Below the pieces are notes generated by a model, which searched no databases, was not told the origin of the DNA, and worked only from the letters and a program-made list of their open reading frames with translations. Below, one piece after another: positions 15,823 to 23,646 of a stretch of DNA of 44,415 nucleotides; the first letter of the stretch is position 1, and each line of letters opens with the position of its first letter. A program made the position numbers and the translations under genes. This DNA is from Duganella radicis (GTDB lineage: Bacteria > Pseudomonadota > Gammaproteobacteria > Burkholderiales > Burkholderiaceae_D). The stretch covers positions 1 through 44,415 of the forward strand of contig NZ_WNKY01000050.1 of assembly GCF_009720825.1 (NCBI RefSeq). Direction: 5' to 3'.

Positions 15823-17204
15823 AGGTCGGTGATTTCCTTGTGGCGCGGCACCAGCGCCTTCATCACCACCCACGCCGCCAAGTAGGCCAGCGCACAAATG
15901 GCGAACATGATCATGTAGCCGGTGCCGATATCGTTGACCTTCTTGTAGTAGTCGAACACCCAGCCGCCCAGCTTGGTCAGCGCCACGCCGCCGATACCGC
16001 CGGCCATGCCGCCGATGCCGATCACCGAGGCCACCGATTTTTGCGGGAACATGTCGGACACGGTGGTGAAGATATTCGCCGACCAGGCCTGGTGCGCCGA
16101 GGCGCCCACGCCGATCAGCAACACCGGAATCCAGTAGCTGATCGCGCCCAGCGGCTGCGCCAGCAGCACCACCAGCGGCACAAAGGCGATCATCAGCATG
16201 GCTTTCATGCGGCCGTCGTACGGCGCATAGCCGCGCGACATGAAGTAGCTCGGGAACCAGCCACCGCCGATCGAGCCGACCATGGTCATGCTGTACAACA
16301 CGGCCAGCGGAACCACGATGGCTTCGCCCTTCATGCCGTATTGCGCCGACAGATAGGTCGGCAGCCAGAACAGGAAGAACCACCACACGCCGTCGGTCAT
16401 GAATTTGCCGAAGGCGAAGGCCCAGGTCTGGCGGTATTTCAACAGCTGGAACCACGATACTTTTTTGGCCGGCTCGCCGGCGCTGGCAGCCACCGGCACC
16501 GGCGCGTCGCTGCGGATGTAGGCCAGCTCGGCGGCCGACAGGCGCTTTTGCTGTTCCGGCTTGTCGTACAGCCACAGCCAGACGCTCATCCAGATAAAGC
16601 CCAGCATGCCGATCATGATGAAGGCGGCCTGCCAGCCCCAGATGGCGGCCAGCACCGGCACCGTGATCGGCGCCAGGATGGCGCCGACGTTGGCGCCGGA
16701 GTTGAAGATGCCGGTGGCGAAGGAGCGTTCCTTTTTCGGGAAGTATTCCGCCGTGGCCTTGATGGCGGCCGGGAAGTTGCCGGCCTCGCCCACCGCCAGC
16801 ACCGCGCGCGAAATCATGAAGCCGACGATGGACGGCGCCACCGCCAGGCCGAACAGCGCCACCGTGGCCTGGCCCACCGGCACCGAGGCGGCATGCAGCA
16901 GCGCGCCCAGCGACCAGACGGTGATCGCCACCACGTAGGCGGCCTTGGTGCCGATCTTGTCGACCACGCGGCCGGCGAACAGCATGGAAATCGCGTAGAC
17001 AAACTGGAAGGCGGCGGCGATGTTGGCATAGTCGGTATTGCTCCAGCCGAATTCCTCCGACAGGGCCGGTGCCAGCAGACTCAGGACCTGGCGGTCCAGG
17101 TAGTTGACGGTGGTGGCAAAAAACAACAGGGCGCAGATGGTCCAGCGGTATTTACCGACAGACTGGGCCACCGCTTGCGCATTGACGGGCTCGCTCAGGT
17201 TCAT
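15819..17204 (-). CDS. MFS transporter, hexuronate (ExuT-like) family
   Basis: A 461-residue inner-membrane transporter with about 12 hydrophobic segments. Its N-terminus (ICALLFFATTVNYLDRQVLS) and the loop SRAVLAVGEAGNFPAAIKA are typical of the anion:cation symporter ExuT/GudP group, which imports hexuronates and hexarates. That fits uronic acids freed by GH105/DUF2264. ATG 17204 starts the conserved family N-terminus; earlier in-frame starts would add an unrelated leader across the promoter. It has a good promoter (17254-17282) with palindromes around it, and the epimerase is co-translated behind it. The precise substrate is not shown by the sequence. Confidence 0.88.
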   Translation of the reverse strand: MNLSEPVNAQAVAQSVGKYRWTICALLFFATTVNYLDRQVLSLLAPALSEEFGWSNTDYANIAAAFQFVYAISMLFAGRVVDKIGTKAAYVVAITVWSLGALLHAASVPVGQATVALFGLAVAPSIVGFMISRAVLAVGEAGNFPAAIKATAEYFPKKERSFATGIFNSGANVGAILAPITVPVLAAIWGWQAAFIMIGMLGFIWMSVWLWLYDKPEQQKRLSAAELAYIRSDAPVPVAASAGEPAKKVSWFQLLKYRQTWAFAFGKFMTDGVWWFFLFWLPTYLSAQYGMKGEAIVVPLAVLYSMTMVGSIGGGWFPSYFMSRGYAPYDGRMKAMLMIAFVPLVVLLAQPLGAISYWIPVLLIGVGASAHQAWSANIFTTVSDMFPQKSVASVIGIGGMAGGIGGVALTKLGGWVFDYYKKVNDIGTGYMIMFAICALAYLAAWVVMKALVPRHKEITDL

Positions 17205-17231
17205 GGCATCACTTATTTTGTGTTGTTGGTG

Positions 17232-17258
17232 ATGATCTCTCGGTCTCCACGAGATCAT
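17232..17258. promoter_or_regulatory. inverted repeat overlapping the -10 of the ExuT-like gene (operator candidate)
   Basis: ATGATCTC (17232-17239) and GAGATCAT (17251-17258) form an 8-bp perfect inverted repeat with an 11-base centre. It covers the -10 and the expected transcription start of the transporter operon, a typical repressor position. Confidence 0.45.
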
Positions 17259-17282
17259 ATGTAGTCGTATGTCATCGTACAA
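17254..17282 (-). promoter_or_regulatory. sigma70-like promoter of the ExuT-like/epimerase operon
   Basis: On the minus strand, TTGTAC (17277-17282) and TATGAT (17254-17259) are separated by exactly 17 bases. The -35 lies in TTGTACGATGA (17272-17282). That sequence differs by one base from the TNGTNNNACNA pattern of FadR-subfamily GntR regulators, which commonly control hexuronate genes. Confidence 0.55.
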
Positions 17283-17298
17283 CCATAAAAGTCCAGAA

Positions 17299-17320
17299 GC
17301 AAGCAGAATCAACTGCTTGC
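17299..17320 (-). terminator. stem-loop after the MHS transporter gene
   Basis: A perfect 8-bp repeat, GCAAGCAG/CTGCTTGC, with a 6-base loop, downstream of the minus-strand MHS gene stop (17343). It is followed on that strand by only a loose T-rich stretch (TTCTGGACTTTT), so it is a weak terminator or RNA-stabilising hairpin. Confidence 0.45.
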
Positions 17321-17330
17321 CTTGCCGCTG

Positions 17331-17341
17331 TTGTACGACGA
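17331..17341. promoter_or_regulatory. second GntR-like box TTGTACGACGA
   Basis: A perfect match to the FadR-subfamily consensus TNGTNNNACNA. It sits about 50 bases upstream of the similar box in the ExuT-like promoter and just after the MHS stop codon. Two related boxes facing each other suggest a looping or dual-site regulator. No GntR gene is present in the window, so the regulator would be encoded elsewhere. Confidence 0.35.
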
Positions 17342-17342
17342 C

Positions 17343-18602
17343 TTACTTGGTTTTTACCAAAATCAAAGCAATCAGGCTGATCAGCGCGGCACCCGACAGA
17401 TAATAGCCCACGTACTGCAAGCCGAGGTTGGTCGCCAGCCAGGTGGCGGCATACGGCGCCAGCGAGGCGCCCAGGATGCCGGCCAGGTTGAAGGTCAGCG
17501 AGGCGCCGGTGTAGCGCACCTCGGCCGGGAACAGCTCGGACAGGATGGTGCCCAGCGGGCCGTAGGTCAGGCCCATCAGGCCCAGCCCCACCGACAGGAA
17601 GATGGTCACCTGCACCGCGTCGCCGGAGCCGAACATCGGCGCCATCGCCAGGCCGAACACGGCGATCGCGGCCGAGACCCAGATCAGGGTGGTGCGGCGG
17701 CCCTTGCGGTCGGCCCAGATGGCCGAGAACGGAATCGTCAGCGCAAAGAACAGCACCGCGAACAATTGCAGGATCAGGAAGTTCTGGCGCGAGAATTTCA
17801 GCGCGCTGGTGCCCCAGCTCAGCGCGAACACCGTCATCAGGTAGAACAGCACGAAGGTGGCCAGCGCGATCAGCGTGCCCAGCAACAGCGCGCGGCCGTG
17901 CTCGTGCCAGACGGTCAGCACCGGCACTTTGACGCGTTCGTTCTTGTCCAGCACTTTCTGGAAGTCCGGCGTTTCATGGATTTTCAGCCGGATGTACAGG
18001 CCGACGATCACCAGCAGCGAGCTGGCCAGGAAAGGGATGCGCCAGCCGTAGCTGAAGAATTCGGCGTCGCTCAGCATCTGGCTCAGCAGCAGGAAGATGC
18101 CGCCCGACAGGAAGAAGCCGATCGGCGCGCCCAGCTGCGGGAACATGCCGTACCAGGCGCGCTTGCCCGGCGGCGCGTTCTCGGTGGCCAGCAGCACCGC
18201 CCCGCCCCACTCGCCGCCCAGGCCCAGGCCTTGGCCGAAGCGGCACAGCGCCAGCAGCGCCGGCGCCAGCGTGCCGATCGCGGCGTAGGTCGGCAGCAGG
18301 CCGATCACCACGGTGGACAGGCCCATGGTCAGCAGCGCCGCCACCAGCGTGGCCTTGCGGCCGATGCGGTCGCCGAAGTGGCCGAACACGGCCGAACCGA
18401 CCGGGCGCGCGAAGAAGGCGATGGCGAACGTCGCCAGCGATTGCAGGGTGGCGGCGGCGGGATCGCTGGCCGGGAAAAACAGTTTGGGGAACACCAGCAC
18501 GGCGGCGGTGGCGTAGATGTAGAAATCGAAGAACTCGATCGTGGTGCCGATCAGGCTGGCAAACAATACCGTGGCCGCCGAATTGGTCTTGGGCTGACTC
18601 AT
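17343..18602 (-). CDS. MFS transporter, metabolite:H+ symporter (MHS) family
   Basis: A 419-residue, 12-TM permease. MHS signatures are TTIEFFDFYIYATAAVLVFP in the first membrane segment, FFARPVGSAVFGHFGDRIGRK, and RFGQGLGLGGEWGGAVLLATE. The family includes ProP, ShiA, KgtP and citrate carriers, so organic acids or proline/hydroxyproline-like zwitterions are plausible substrates. Next to the hydroxyproline genes an imino-acid role is tempting but unproven. ATG 18602 was chosen because AGGAG lies nine bases upstream. It has its own promoter (18637-18666) and is followed by a stem-loop. Confidence 0.88.
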   Translation of the reverse strand: MSQPKTNSAATVLFASLIGTTIEFFDFYIYATAAVLVFPKLFFPASDPAAATLQSLATFAIAFFARPVGSAVFGHFGDRIGRKATLVAALLTMGLSTVVIGLLPTYAAIGTLAPALLALCRFGQGLGLGGEWGGAVLLATENAPPGKRAWYGMFPQLGAPIGFFLSGGIFLLLSQMLSDAEFFSYGWRIPFLASSLLVIVGLYIRLKIHETPDFQKVLDKNERVKVPVLTVWHEHGRALLLGTLIALATFVLFYLMTVFALSWGTSALKFSRQNFLILQLFAVLFFALTIPFSAIWADRKGRRTTLIWVSAAIAVFGLAMAPMFGSGDAVQVTIFLSVGLGLMGLTYGPLGTILSELFPAEVRYTGASLTFNLAGILGASLAPYAATWLATNLGLQYVGYYLSGAALISLIALILVKTK

Positions 18603-18622
18603 GCTGGACGCTCCTGCTGATG

Positions 18623-18650
18623 GTGGTGTGCGGGCCATCATACACACCAC
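18623..18650. promoter_or_regulatory. inverted repeat at the MHS promoter (operator candidate)
   Basis: GTGGTGTG (18623-18630) and CACACCAC (18643-18650) are perfect 8-bp arms with a 12-base centre that contains the -10 hexamer. This is a repressor-like arrangement. It could also fold as a hairpin in the mRNA leader. Confidence 0.4.
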
Positions 18651-18666
18651 ATTGCAGGATTGCCAA
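18637..18666 (-). promoter_or_regulatory. sigma70-like promoter of the MHS transporter gene
   Basis: On the minus strand, TTGGCA (18661-18666) and TATGAT (18637-18642) are spaced 18 bases. A tandem 9-base repeat (AAGCTTGGC twice) overlaps and precedes the -35 at about 18661-18679. Confidence 0.5.
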
Positions 18667-18681
18667 GCTTGCCAAGCTTGT

Positions 18682-19002
18682 CTAAGCGTCGATTTGCGCA
18701 AACGCCGCGGAGATGTCGTCCGCTTTCAACGGCCGCACCAGGCGCGCCACTTCCTGGCCATCGCGCAGGAAGATCAGCGTCGGCCACAGCTTGACGCGGA
18801 AGGAGCGCCCCAGCGGCCGGCCGGGCCCGTCCTCCACCTTGTAATGGGCGACTTGGTCGTGGCCGTGGAAGGCTTGCTCCAGCGGCGCCTGGGCCGCCAT
18901 GCAGTGGCCGCACCAGTTGGCGCCGAACTCCAGCAGCAGCGCGCCCTGGGTGGCGTCGATCTCGGCGCGCTGCGGCGCCTCGGGGATGTAGCGTGTCTTC
19001 AT
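18682..19002 (-). CDS. thioredoxin-family protein
   Basis: A 106-residue thioredoxin fold with active site WCGHC (GANWCGHCMAAQAPLEQAF) and the cis-Pro loop KLWPTLIFLRDGQEVARLV. It lacks a signal peptide and so is cytoplasmic. The C-G-H-C centre differs from the standard C-G-P-C, implying a more oxidising or specialised redox role. Its ATG overlaps the stop of the ChaN-like gene (ATGA), so the two form an operon. Confidence 0.88.
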   Translation of the reverse strand: MKTRYIPEAPQRAEIDATQGALLLEFGANWCGHCMAAQAPLEQAFHGHDQVAHYKVEDGPGRPLGRSFRVKLWPTLIFLRDGQEVARLVRPLKADDISAAFAQIDA

Positions 19003-19847
19003 TTTCTGACCTGTTTGCAGGGATCGTCGCGCGTTTGCGGCGCCACGGTCTGGATACTGTCATAGCGGCCGCCGTTATCGCCGCCCTCGATAAAGCCGAC
19101 GCTGCGCACCTTGAGCGCCGGCGCCGCCTCGTGCAGCCAGTAGCCGACGCCGATGTCCTTGCGCACATGGCCGTTGCCGGCGATGAGCACGACGTCGCGC
19201 GGCAGCTGGTCGCGGATGATCCTGGCCATCCAGATATCGCGCGCCACCTGGGCGTTGACCATGCCGCCCACCATCATCTCCGGCAGCATATCGCAATGGC
19301 CGGTGACGATTTCCCTCTGCTGGGCGCTGATCAGCGCGGTGGGCAGCGGCTGGTCCAGCTTGTAATCCTTGACGCCTTGCGGGTCGAAGCTGGAGGCCAC
19401 GCCGTCGCGCACCACACGCGAGGCATCGGCGCGCGACAGGTTGCCCGCCACCAGCGGCAGCTGGTAGGTGAGCGCCAGCTGAATCACAGGATAATACAGT
19501 TGCCAATCCCAGCGCGCACCGCCGGCCACCCGGATCACGCACTGGGCGTCGAGACAGCCTTTTTGCGCCTTGTTCAGCAAATCCTGGTTTTCGCGGTCGA
19601 ACTGCTCCATGACGAGCGACGGCCGCCAGCCGGCTTCCACCCGCTGCCGCAGCAGCTCATAGCGCAGCTTGTGGCCCTGGGCATTGTCGTGCACTTCGCC
19701 CAGCAGCAAAACCTGGGGATTGGCCGCCTCCAGCAGCCCCGGCGCAAGGGTGGCGGCCGGCTTGCCGCCGCTGGCGCAGCCGGTTGCCAGCGCCGCCGCG
19801 GCCAGGCCCAAAGTCAATCGAATTCCGGGCTTATATGTGGAAATCAT
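18999..19847 (-). CDS. ChaN-like (DUF399) haem-binding lipoprotein
   Basis: About 282 residues with a lipoprotein signal (GLAAAALATGCASG). The conserved DUF399/ChaN body shows VLLLGEVHDNAQGHKLR, LVMEQFDRENQDLL, DWQLYYPVIQLAL and DVVLIAGNGHVRKDIGVGYWL. ChaN homologues are outer-membrane-associated proteins proposed to bind haem in iron uptake; the His of GEVHDN and NGHVR are conserved positions. The start is uncertain: ATG 19847 gives a normal signal peptide, while ATG 19868 adds seven residues including a Cys; neither has a clear ribosome binding site. It is coupled to the thioredoxin-like gene. Confidence 0.82.
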   Translation of the reverse strand: MISTYKPGIRLTLGLAAAALATGCASGGKPAATLAPGLLEAANPQVLLLGEVHDNAQGHKLRYELLRQRVEAGWRPSLVMEQFDRENQDLLNKAQKGCLDAQCVIRVAGGARWDWQLYYPVIQLALTYQLPLVAGNLSRADASRVVRDGVASSFDPQGVKDYKLDQPLPTALISAQQREIVTGHCDMLPEMMVGGMVNAQVARDIWMARIIRDQLPRDVVLIAGNGHVRKDIGVGYWLHEAAPALKVRSVGFIEGGDNGGRYDSIQTVAPQTRDDPCKQVRK

Positions 19848-20104
19848 CTGATAGTCGCAAGTGTGCATAGAATTCAGTTGTTGTAGGGCTGGAGTTCATC
19901 TGCGCCACTGGCAAACTGCCGGTGGGTGTTGCTGCGACGCAAAAATCCGTTGTCACCAAAGAAAAAGACATGGCAAATTACTACTGGATATGGTTTAATA
20001 GCAGAACGGTAGCAAGTGTTAGTCGTTTGCGCCGTGGATTTTACAATGTGTGCATTAACCCGGCCTTAACTTCCTGTCTAAAAAAAACCATGCAGGAGTG
20101 TATC

Positions 20105-20461
20105 GTGAAAGTTTTGTCCTTGATCTCAACCGCATTACTTGCCCTCAGTCTCGCCGGCGCCGTACAGGCCAAGCCTGTCGCGCCTGTTACCAATAGCAAT
20201 GTTGCACCCGCAACAATCGTACTCGCACATTGCGAGGAAAAAGACCCTGCACCATGTAGCATCAGCAGCAACGCGCCTGCCGCCAGGAACAGTGAAGCGG
20301 ATCAAACCGCTTTGCCGCCGGCAGACCCGCAGCAGTCCGCCAACGATCCGGCTACGCCGGTACCGGAACCACAAACCTTCGTCATGTTGATGCTGGGTTT
20401 GGTTGTGCTCGGTTTCGCTTCGCGCCACCGTCAGGGCTCGGAAAAATTCACAGACGAATAA
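20105..20461 (+). CDS. small exported protein with PEP-CTERM sorting tail
   Basis: A 118-residue secreted protein. GTG 20105 is chosen for its upstream GGAG and a clean signal peptide (VKVLSLISTALLALSLAGAV, cleaved after QA). The mature part is short, Pro/Ala/Asn-rich, with two Cys near the middle (HCEEKDPAPC). It ends in the PEP-CTERM signal: VPEPQTFVMLMLGLVVLGFA followed by SRHR. Such tails are cut by exosortase (EpsH) and are linked to exopolysaccharide producers. No known catalytic domain is visible. A terminator follows directly. The 235-base upstream region is AT-richer than its surroundings and holds its promoter, though I could not define one with confidence. Confidence 0.8.
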   Translation: MKVLSLISTALLALSLAGAVQAKPVAPVTNSNVAPATIVLAHCEEKDPAPCSISSNAPAARNSEADQTALPPADPQQSANDPATPVPEPQTFVMLMLGLVVLGFASRHRQGSEKFTDE

Positions 20462-20485
20462 ACTTTTCCAGCCTGGTCAAAAAAT

Positions 20486-20512
20486 ATCCCGCTCATGAAG
20501 CGGGATTTTTTT
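20486..20512 (+). terminator. rho-independent terminator of the PEP-CTERM gene
   Basis: The stem ATCCCGCT/AGCGGGAT encloses a CATGA loop (20486-20506), and a run of seven T residues starts in its last paired base (20506-20512). Its right edge overlaps the stop codon of the small minus-strand gene at 20511. Confidence 0.85.
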
Positions 20513-20678
20513 ACAGGCAGACGCCTCGGATATTGCTCAGCGCCACGCCATGCACGATGGCGCGCAATACGCAGCCCAGCTTGTGCCAGCCATCCTCGGT
20601 GCCGACGATGGACAACAACACCAGCGCCACACCGACGGCCAGCAAAATCAGCAGGCCTTTGATCGCTTGTTTATCCAT
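20511..20678 (-). CDS. possible small membrane protein, 55 aa
   Basis: A short frame, MDKQAIKGLLILLAVGVALV..., with one convincing membrane helix (residues about 7-24) and a Cys-containing tail (LGCVLRAIVHGVALSN ... GVCL). There is no strong ribosome binding site. It fills the gap between the PEP-CTERM terminator and the sensor-kinase stop, on the kinase's strand and downstream of it, so it could be a read-through small gene. Function unknown; it may be a chance ORF. Confidence 0.4.
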   Translation of the reverse strand: MDKQAIKGLLILLAVGVALVLLSIVGTEDGWHKLGCVLRAIVHGVALSNIRGVCL

Positions 20679-20695
20679 TCATTGATTGTAGCCGC

Positions 20696-22276
20696 TCAGA
20701 CATGCAGGCGGGCATCGGCGTGCAGGGTGGTGTCATCGGCCGGCGTCACGCAGGGCATGCGCAGCACAAAGCTGGCGCCCTGCCCCAGCACGCTGGACAC
20801 GGTGATGCTGCCGCCAAACTGCTTGGCGATCAGGTTGAACACGATGTTCAGCCCCAGCCCGGTGCCGCCCTGGCCGCGCCGCGTGGTGACGAAGGGGTCG
20901 AACACCTTGTCCAGCATGTCGGGCGGAATGCCCTTGCCATTGTCGGTCACCTGCATTTCGATCCAGTCGCCCTGCTGCGCCACGCCGATCGTGATGCGGC
21001 CCTCGTCCTCCGGCTCGAAGGCGTGCTCGACGCAGTTCAGGGTCAGGTTGGTGATGACCTGCGCCAGCGCGCCCGGATAACTGTCGAGCATGATGTCCGG
21101 CGGGCAGGCGATGTCGACCGTGATGCGGGTTTTCTTCAGCTTGGGCTGCAGGCTGGACACCACCTCGTTGATATAGTCGCGCAATTCGAAGCGGCGGCGC
21201 GCCTCGCTGACCTGGTCGACCGCGATCTGCTTGAAGCTGTGGATCAGGTGGGCCGCGCGGTAGGCGTTGTTCATGATCAGGCGCGTGCTTTCGGAGGCGG
21301 TCTCCAGGTAACGCGTGATATCGGATTTCTTGATATTGCCATCCTGGACCGAGGCCTGCACCTTCTCGGTGGCCTCCATCAGCACCGAGGCGCTGGTCAG
21401 GGCGATGCCGACCGGCGTGTTGATCTCATGCGCCACGCCGGCCACCAGACCGCCCAGCGAGGCCAGGCGTTCGGCCTGCAACAGCGATTCCTGGGTGCGG
21501 CGCAAATCGTCCATGGCCTTGGCGGTGGCCTGCGCCGATTTGCGCGCCTCGTCCTCGGCCTCGCGGATGCGCTGGATGTTGGATTTGATCTTGCGCTGGA
21601 TGGCGTTGAAGCCGCGGATCACCTCGCCCAGCTCGTCGTGGCGGCTGTCCGGCAACTCCTCCACCTCGTCGCTGCCGCGCGTGGCCAGATCGAACAGGCC
21701 GTCGCGCAGGCGCTTGAGCGGATCGAACACAATCCGCAGCGACAGCGCCAGCGCCGCCACCAGGATCAGGTCCAGCAGCAGCACCTCGGTGACCTTGCGC
21801 CGCACCTCGGCCGCCAGCGTGGCGTCGATTTGCGCGCGGCTGAAATTGACCACCACGCGGCCGACGATCACCGGCTTGAGCGCGGCGCCGGCCGCGCCGG
21901 AATCGCGGTAGGCCAGGTCGGCCACCACCGGCGTGCCGCCGACGGCGGCGTCGTTCTCGATCGACGTGATGGTGCCGTTCTCGTTGCGCAGCTTGCCGGA
22001 GAACAGCCCGACCGAGGTGTCGTAGACGCGGATGGAGACCAGCTCGGGCGGCATCATCTCGGCCGCGACGATGTTGTCGACCTTGGCCTTGTCGAGGTCC
22101 CACAGGGCGGAGGGCAGGCTGGTTTGCAGGCGCGTCAGCACGCCCTCGCGCAGGCGCTGGCTGCTGACCTCCAGTTCGTGGCCGAGGCTGTATTGCGCGT
22201 AGGTGCCGGAGATGCCCAGCACCAGGGTCACGATGACCACGAAAAGCAGCGTCAAGCGGCCTTGAATCCCAAACAT
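20696..22276 (-). CDS. membrane sensor histidine kinase with HAMP domain
   Basis: A 526-residue kinase. TM1 at about residues 7-27, a periplasmic sensor of about 135 residues, TM2 at about 164-182, HAMP at about 183-235, and a coiled coil. The dimerisation/phosphoacceptor motif is GLVAGVAHEINTPVG with His283. The ATPase domain has N-box NLTLNCVEHAF, G1 DNGKGIP, F-box DKVFDPFVT and G2 GGTGLGLNIV. It resembles NtrB/DctB-type kinases lacking an attached receiver. No response regulator gene is adjacent, so its partner is elsewhere. It is divergent from the HDOD operon and shares its 120-base promoter region, hinting at joint control. Confidence 0.92.
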   Translation of the reverse strand: MFGIQGRLTLLFVVIVTLVLGISGTYAQYSLGHELEVSSQRLREGVLTRLQTSLPSALWDLDKAKVDNIVAAEMMPPELVSIRVYDTSVGLFSGKLRNENGTITSIENDAAVGGTPVVADLAYRDSGAAGAALKPVIVGRVVVNFSRAQIDATLAAEVRRKVTEVLLLDLILVAALALSLRIVFDPLKRLRDGLFDLATRGSDEVEELPDSRHDELGEVIRGFNAIQRKIKSNIQRIREAEDEARKSAQATAKAMDDLRRTQESLLQAERLASLGGLVAGVAHEINTPVGIALTSASVLMEATEKVQASVQDGNIKKSDITRYLETASESTRLIMNNAYRAAHLIHSFKQIAVDQVSEARRRFELRDYINEVVSSLQPKLKKTRITVDIACPPDIMLDSYPGALAQVITNLTLNCVEHAFEPEDEGRITIGVAQQGDWIEMQVTDNGKGIPPDMLDKVFDPFVTTRRGQGGTGLGLNIVFNLIAKQFGGSITVSSVLGQGASFVLRMPCVTPADDTTLHADARLHV

Positions 22277-22336
22277 CTAGCGATCTCCCGACAACATGGA
22301 TTTGACGGCAACGCCCCAATGTACGGTATGGGCTGC

Positions 22337-22349
22337 GTCTTGGCAAGAC
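22337..22349. promoter_or_regulatory. palindrome GTCTTG-G-CAAGAC between kinase and HDOD operon
   Basis: A perfect 6-bp inverted repeat with a one-base centre, in the divergent promoter region about 50 bases before the 22397 start. It is a candidate operator; no family is assigned. Confidence 0.3.
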
Positions 22350-22396
22350 AATGGTAATATCAGGAAATATAGTTCAGGATGCAAGCAGGAGGCGGC

Positions 22397-22744
22397 ATGA
22401 CAGGCAATTATCATCAACTGACGCTGGCGGAGGTGCGGCCGGGCATGGCGCTGTCCGACGTGCTGCTCGACGCGCAGGGCAATGTGCTGCTGCCGCAGGG
22501 GACGGTGCTGACCGAGGCCATGCTGGCGCTGATGCCGCGCCACGGCATTTCGGTGCTGCCGATCGCCCGCGAGGAAGTGACGCCGGAAGTGGTGGCGGCC
22601 ACGCTGCAACACCACCAGGCGCGCCTGGACCATCTGTTCCGCAAGAACGATCCCGACAGCGGCAGCGACTGGGCCACCGCCACCCTGCGCCGCTTTGTCA
22701 CCGATTTCCGCCTGGGCGCGGAGGAGGCGCCGCAACATGAGTAA
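22397..22744 (+). CDS. conserved hypothetical protein (first gene of HDOD operon)
   Basis: A 115-residue cytoplasmic protein with an excellent AGGAGG ribosome binding site (22385-22390) before ATG 22397. Its first 60 residues (VRPGMALSDVLLDAQGNVLL ... LMPRHGISVLPI) resemble the small beta-rich domain that often precedes HD-GYP domains in signalling proteins (PGMVLAEDVYD-type). Here that domain stands alone and is co-translated (8-base overlap) with an HDOD protein, as if a fused signalling protein had been split. It is probably a partner of the HDOD protein; biochemical role unknown. Confidence 0.75.
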   Translation: MTGNYHQLTLAEVRPGMALSDVLLDAQGNVLLPQGTVLTEAMLALMPRHGISVLPIAREEVTPEVVAATLQHHQARLDHLFRKNDPDSGSDWATATLRRFVTDFRLGAEEAPQHE

Positions 22745-23585
22745 CACCACGCTCAGCTACGATGATGTGGTCCGCACGCTGGACGACCTGCCCTCGCTGC
22801 CGGCGGTGGTGATGGAGCTGCTCAACAGCATCGACCAGGACGACGTCGACATCTCGGTGCTGGCCAAAAAGGTTTCGCACGACCAGGCGCTGACCGCCAA
22901 GACCCTGCGCCTGGCCAATTCCTCGCTGTACGGCTTGCAGGTCAAGGTCACCACCATCCAGCAGGCGATCACCTATCTCGGTTTCCAGACCACGCGCAAC
23001 CTGATCACGGCGGCGGCCGTGACCGGCTGCTTTGCCGAAGGCCATTGCCCCGGCTTCGACCACAAGGCGTTCTGGCGCCACTCGATCGCCACCGCCGCCT
23101 GCGCCAAGGTGCTGGCGCGGCAGATGCGTTTCAACCAGGATTACGCCTTCACCGCCGGGCTGCTGCACGACATCGGCCGGCTGGTGCTGGTGTCCTGCTT
23201 CCCGGAGCAGTACGCGCAAACCATCGCCTGGCGCGCGCAGCACGACTGTTATCTGCTGGACGCGGAACGGGCGGTGCTGGGGGTCGACCACGTCGACGCC
23301 GGCCTGGCGCTGGCGGAACACTGGAATTTTTCGGACACGATGCGCCTGGCCATCGGCGGCCACCACGATCCCGAGGCGCCGGGCGCGGGATTCCTCGCGG
23401 CCATCATCCATGTGGCCGACGCTATCGTGCATGCGCTCGATCTGGCGCGGGTGCAGGACGATCTGGTCCCGCCGGTCTCTACCGTGGCCTGGACTGCGCT
23501 GGGCCTCGATGAGGAAATTTATCTGCAACTGTTCCGCGAGACGGAGTTGCAATATGAAGAAATCTCGATGGTGCTGCTAACCTGA
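22737..23585 (+). CDS. HDOD domain signalling protein
   Basis: A 282-residue protein that is almost entirely an HDOD domain: LPSLPAVVMELLNSI, SHDQALTAKTLRLANSS, VTTIQQAITYLGFQTTRNL, a partly preserved HD-like patch in AGLLHDIGRLVLV, and VDHVDAGLALAEHWN. HDOD proteins are HD-superfamily relatives that usually lack phosphodiesterase activity and act in regulation, including chemotaxis, motility, DNA-damage and biofilm pathways. Here H-D of LLHDIGR is retained but I cannot see the full HD metal set. GGAGGAGG (22720-22727) precedes ATG 22737. It is the second gene of the operon divergent from the sensor kinase. Confidence 0.88.
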   Translation: MSNTTLSYDDVVRTLDDLPSLPAVVMELLNSIDQDDVDISVLAKKVSHDQALTAKTLRLANSSLYGLQVKVTTIQQAITYLGFQTTRNLITAAAVTGCFAEGHCPGFDHKAFWRHSIATAACAKVLARQMRFNQDYAFTAGLLHDIGRLVLVSCFPEQYAQTIAWRAQHDCYLLDAERAVLGVDHVDAGLALAEHWNFSDTMRLAIGGHHDPEAPGAGFLAAIIHVADAIVHALDLARVQDDLVPPVSTVAWTALGLDEEIYLQLFRETELQYEEISMVLLT

Positions 23586-23646
23586 AGTGGCGGCCTGCCG
23601 GACCGGGTTCACACTCGACACGGCAGGCGCGTGCGCAGCGCGCGCA

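Noticed and set aside
18653..18681. Tandem AAGCTTGGC as the start of a CRISPR or repeat array
   Set aside because: Only two 9-base copies without spacers; it is part of the MHS promoter region.
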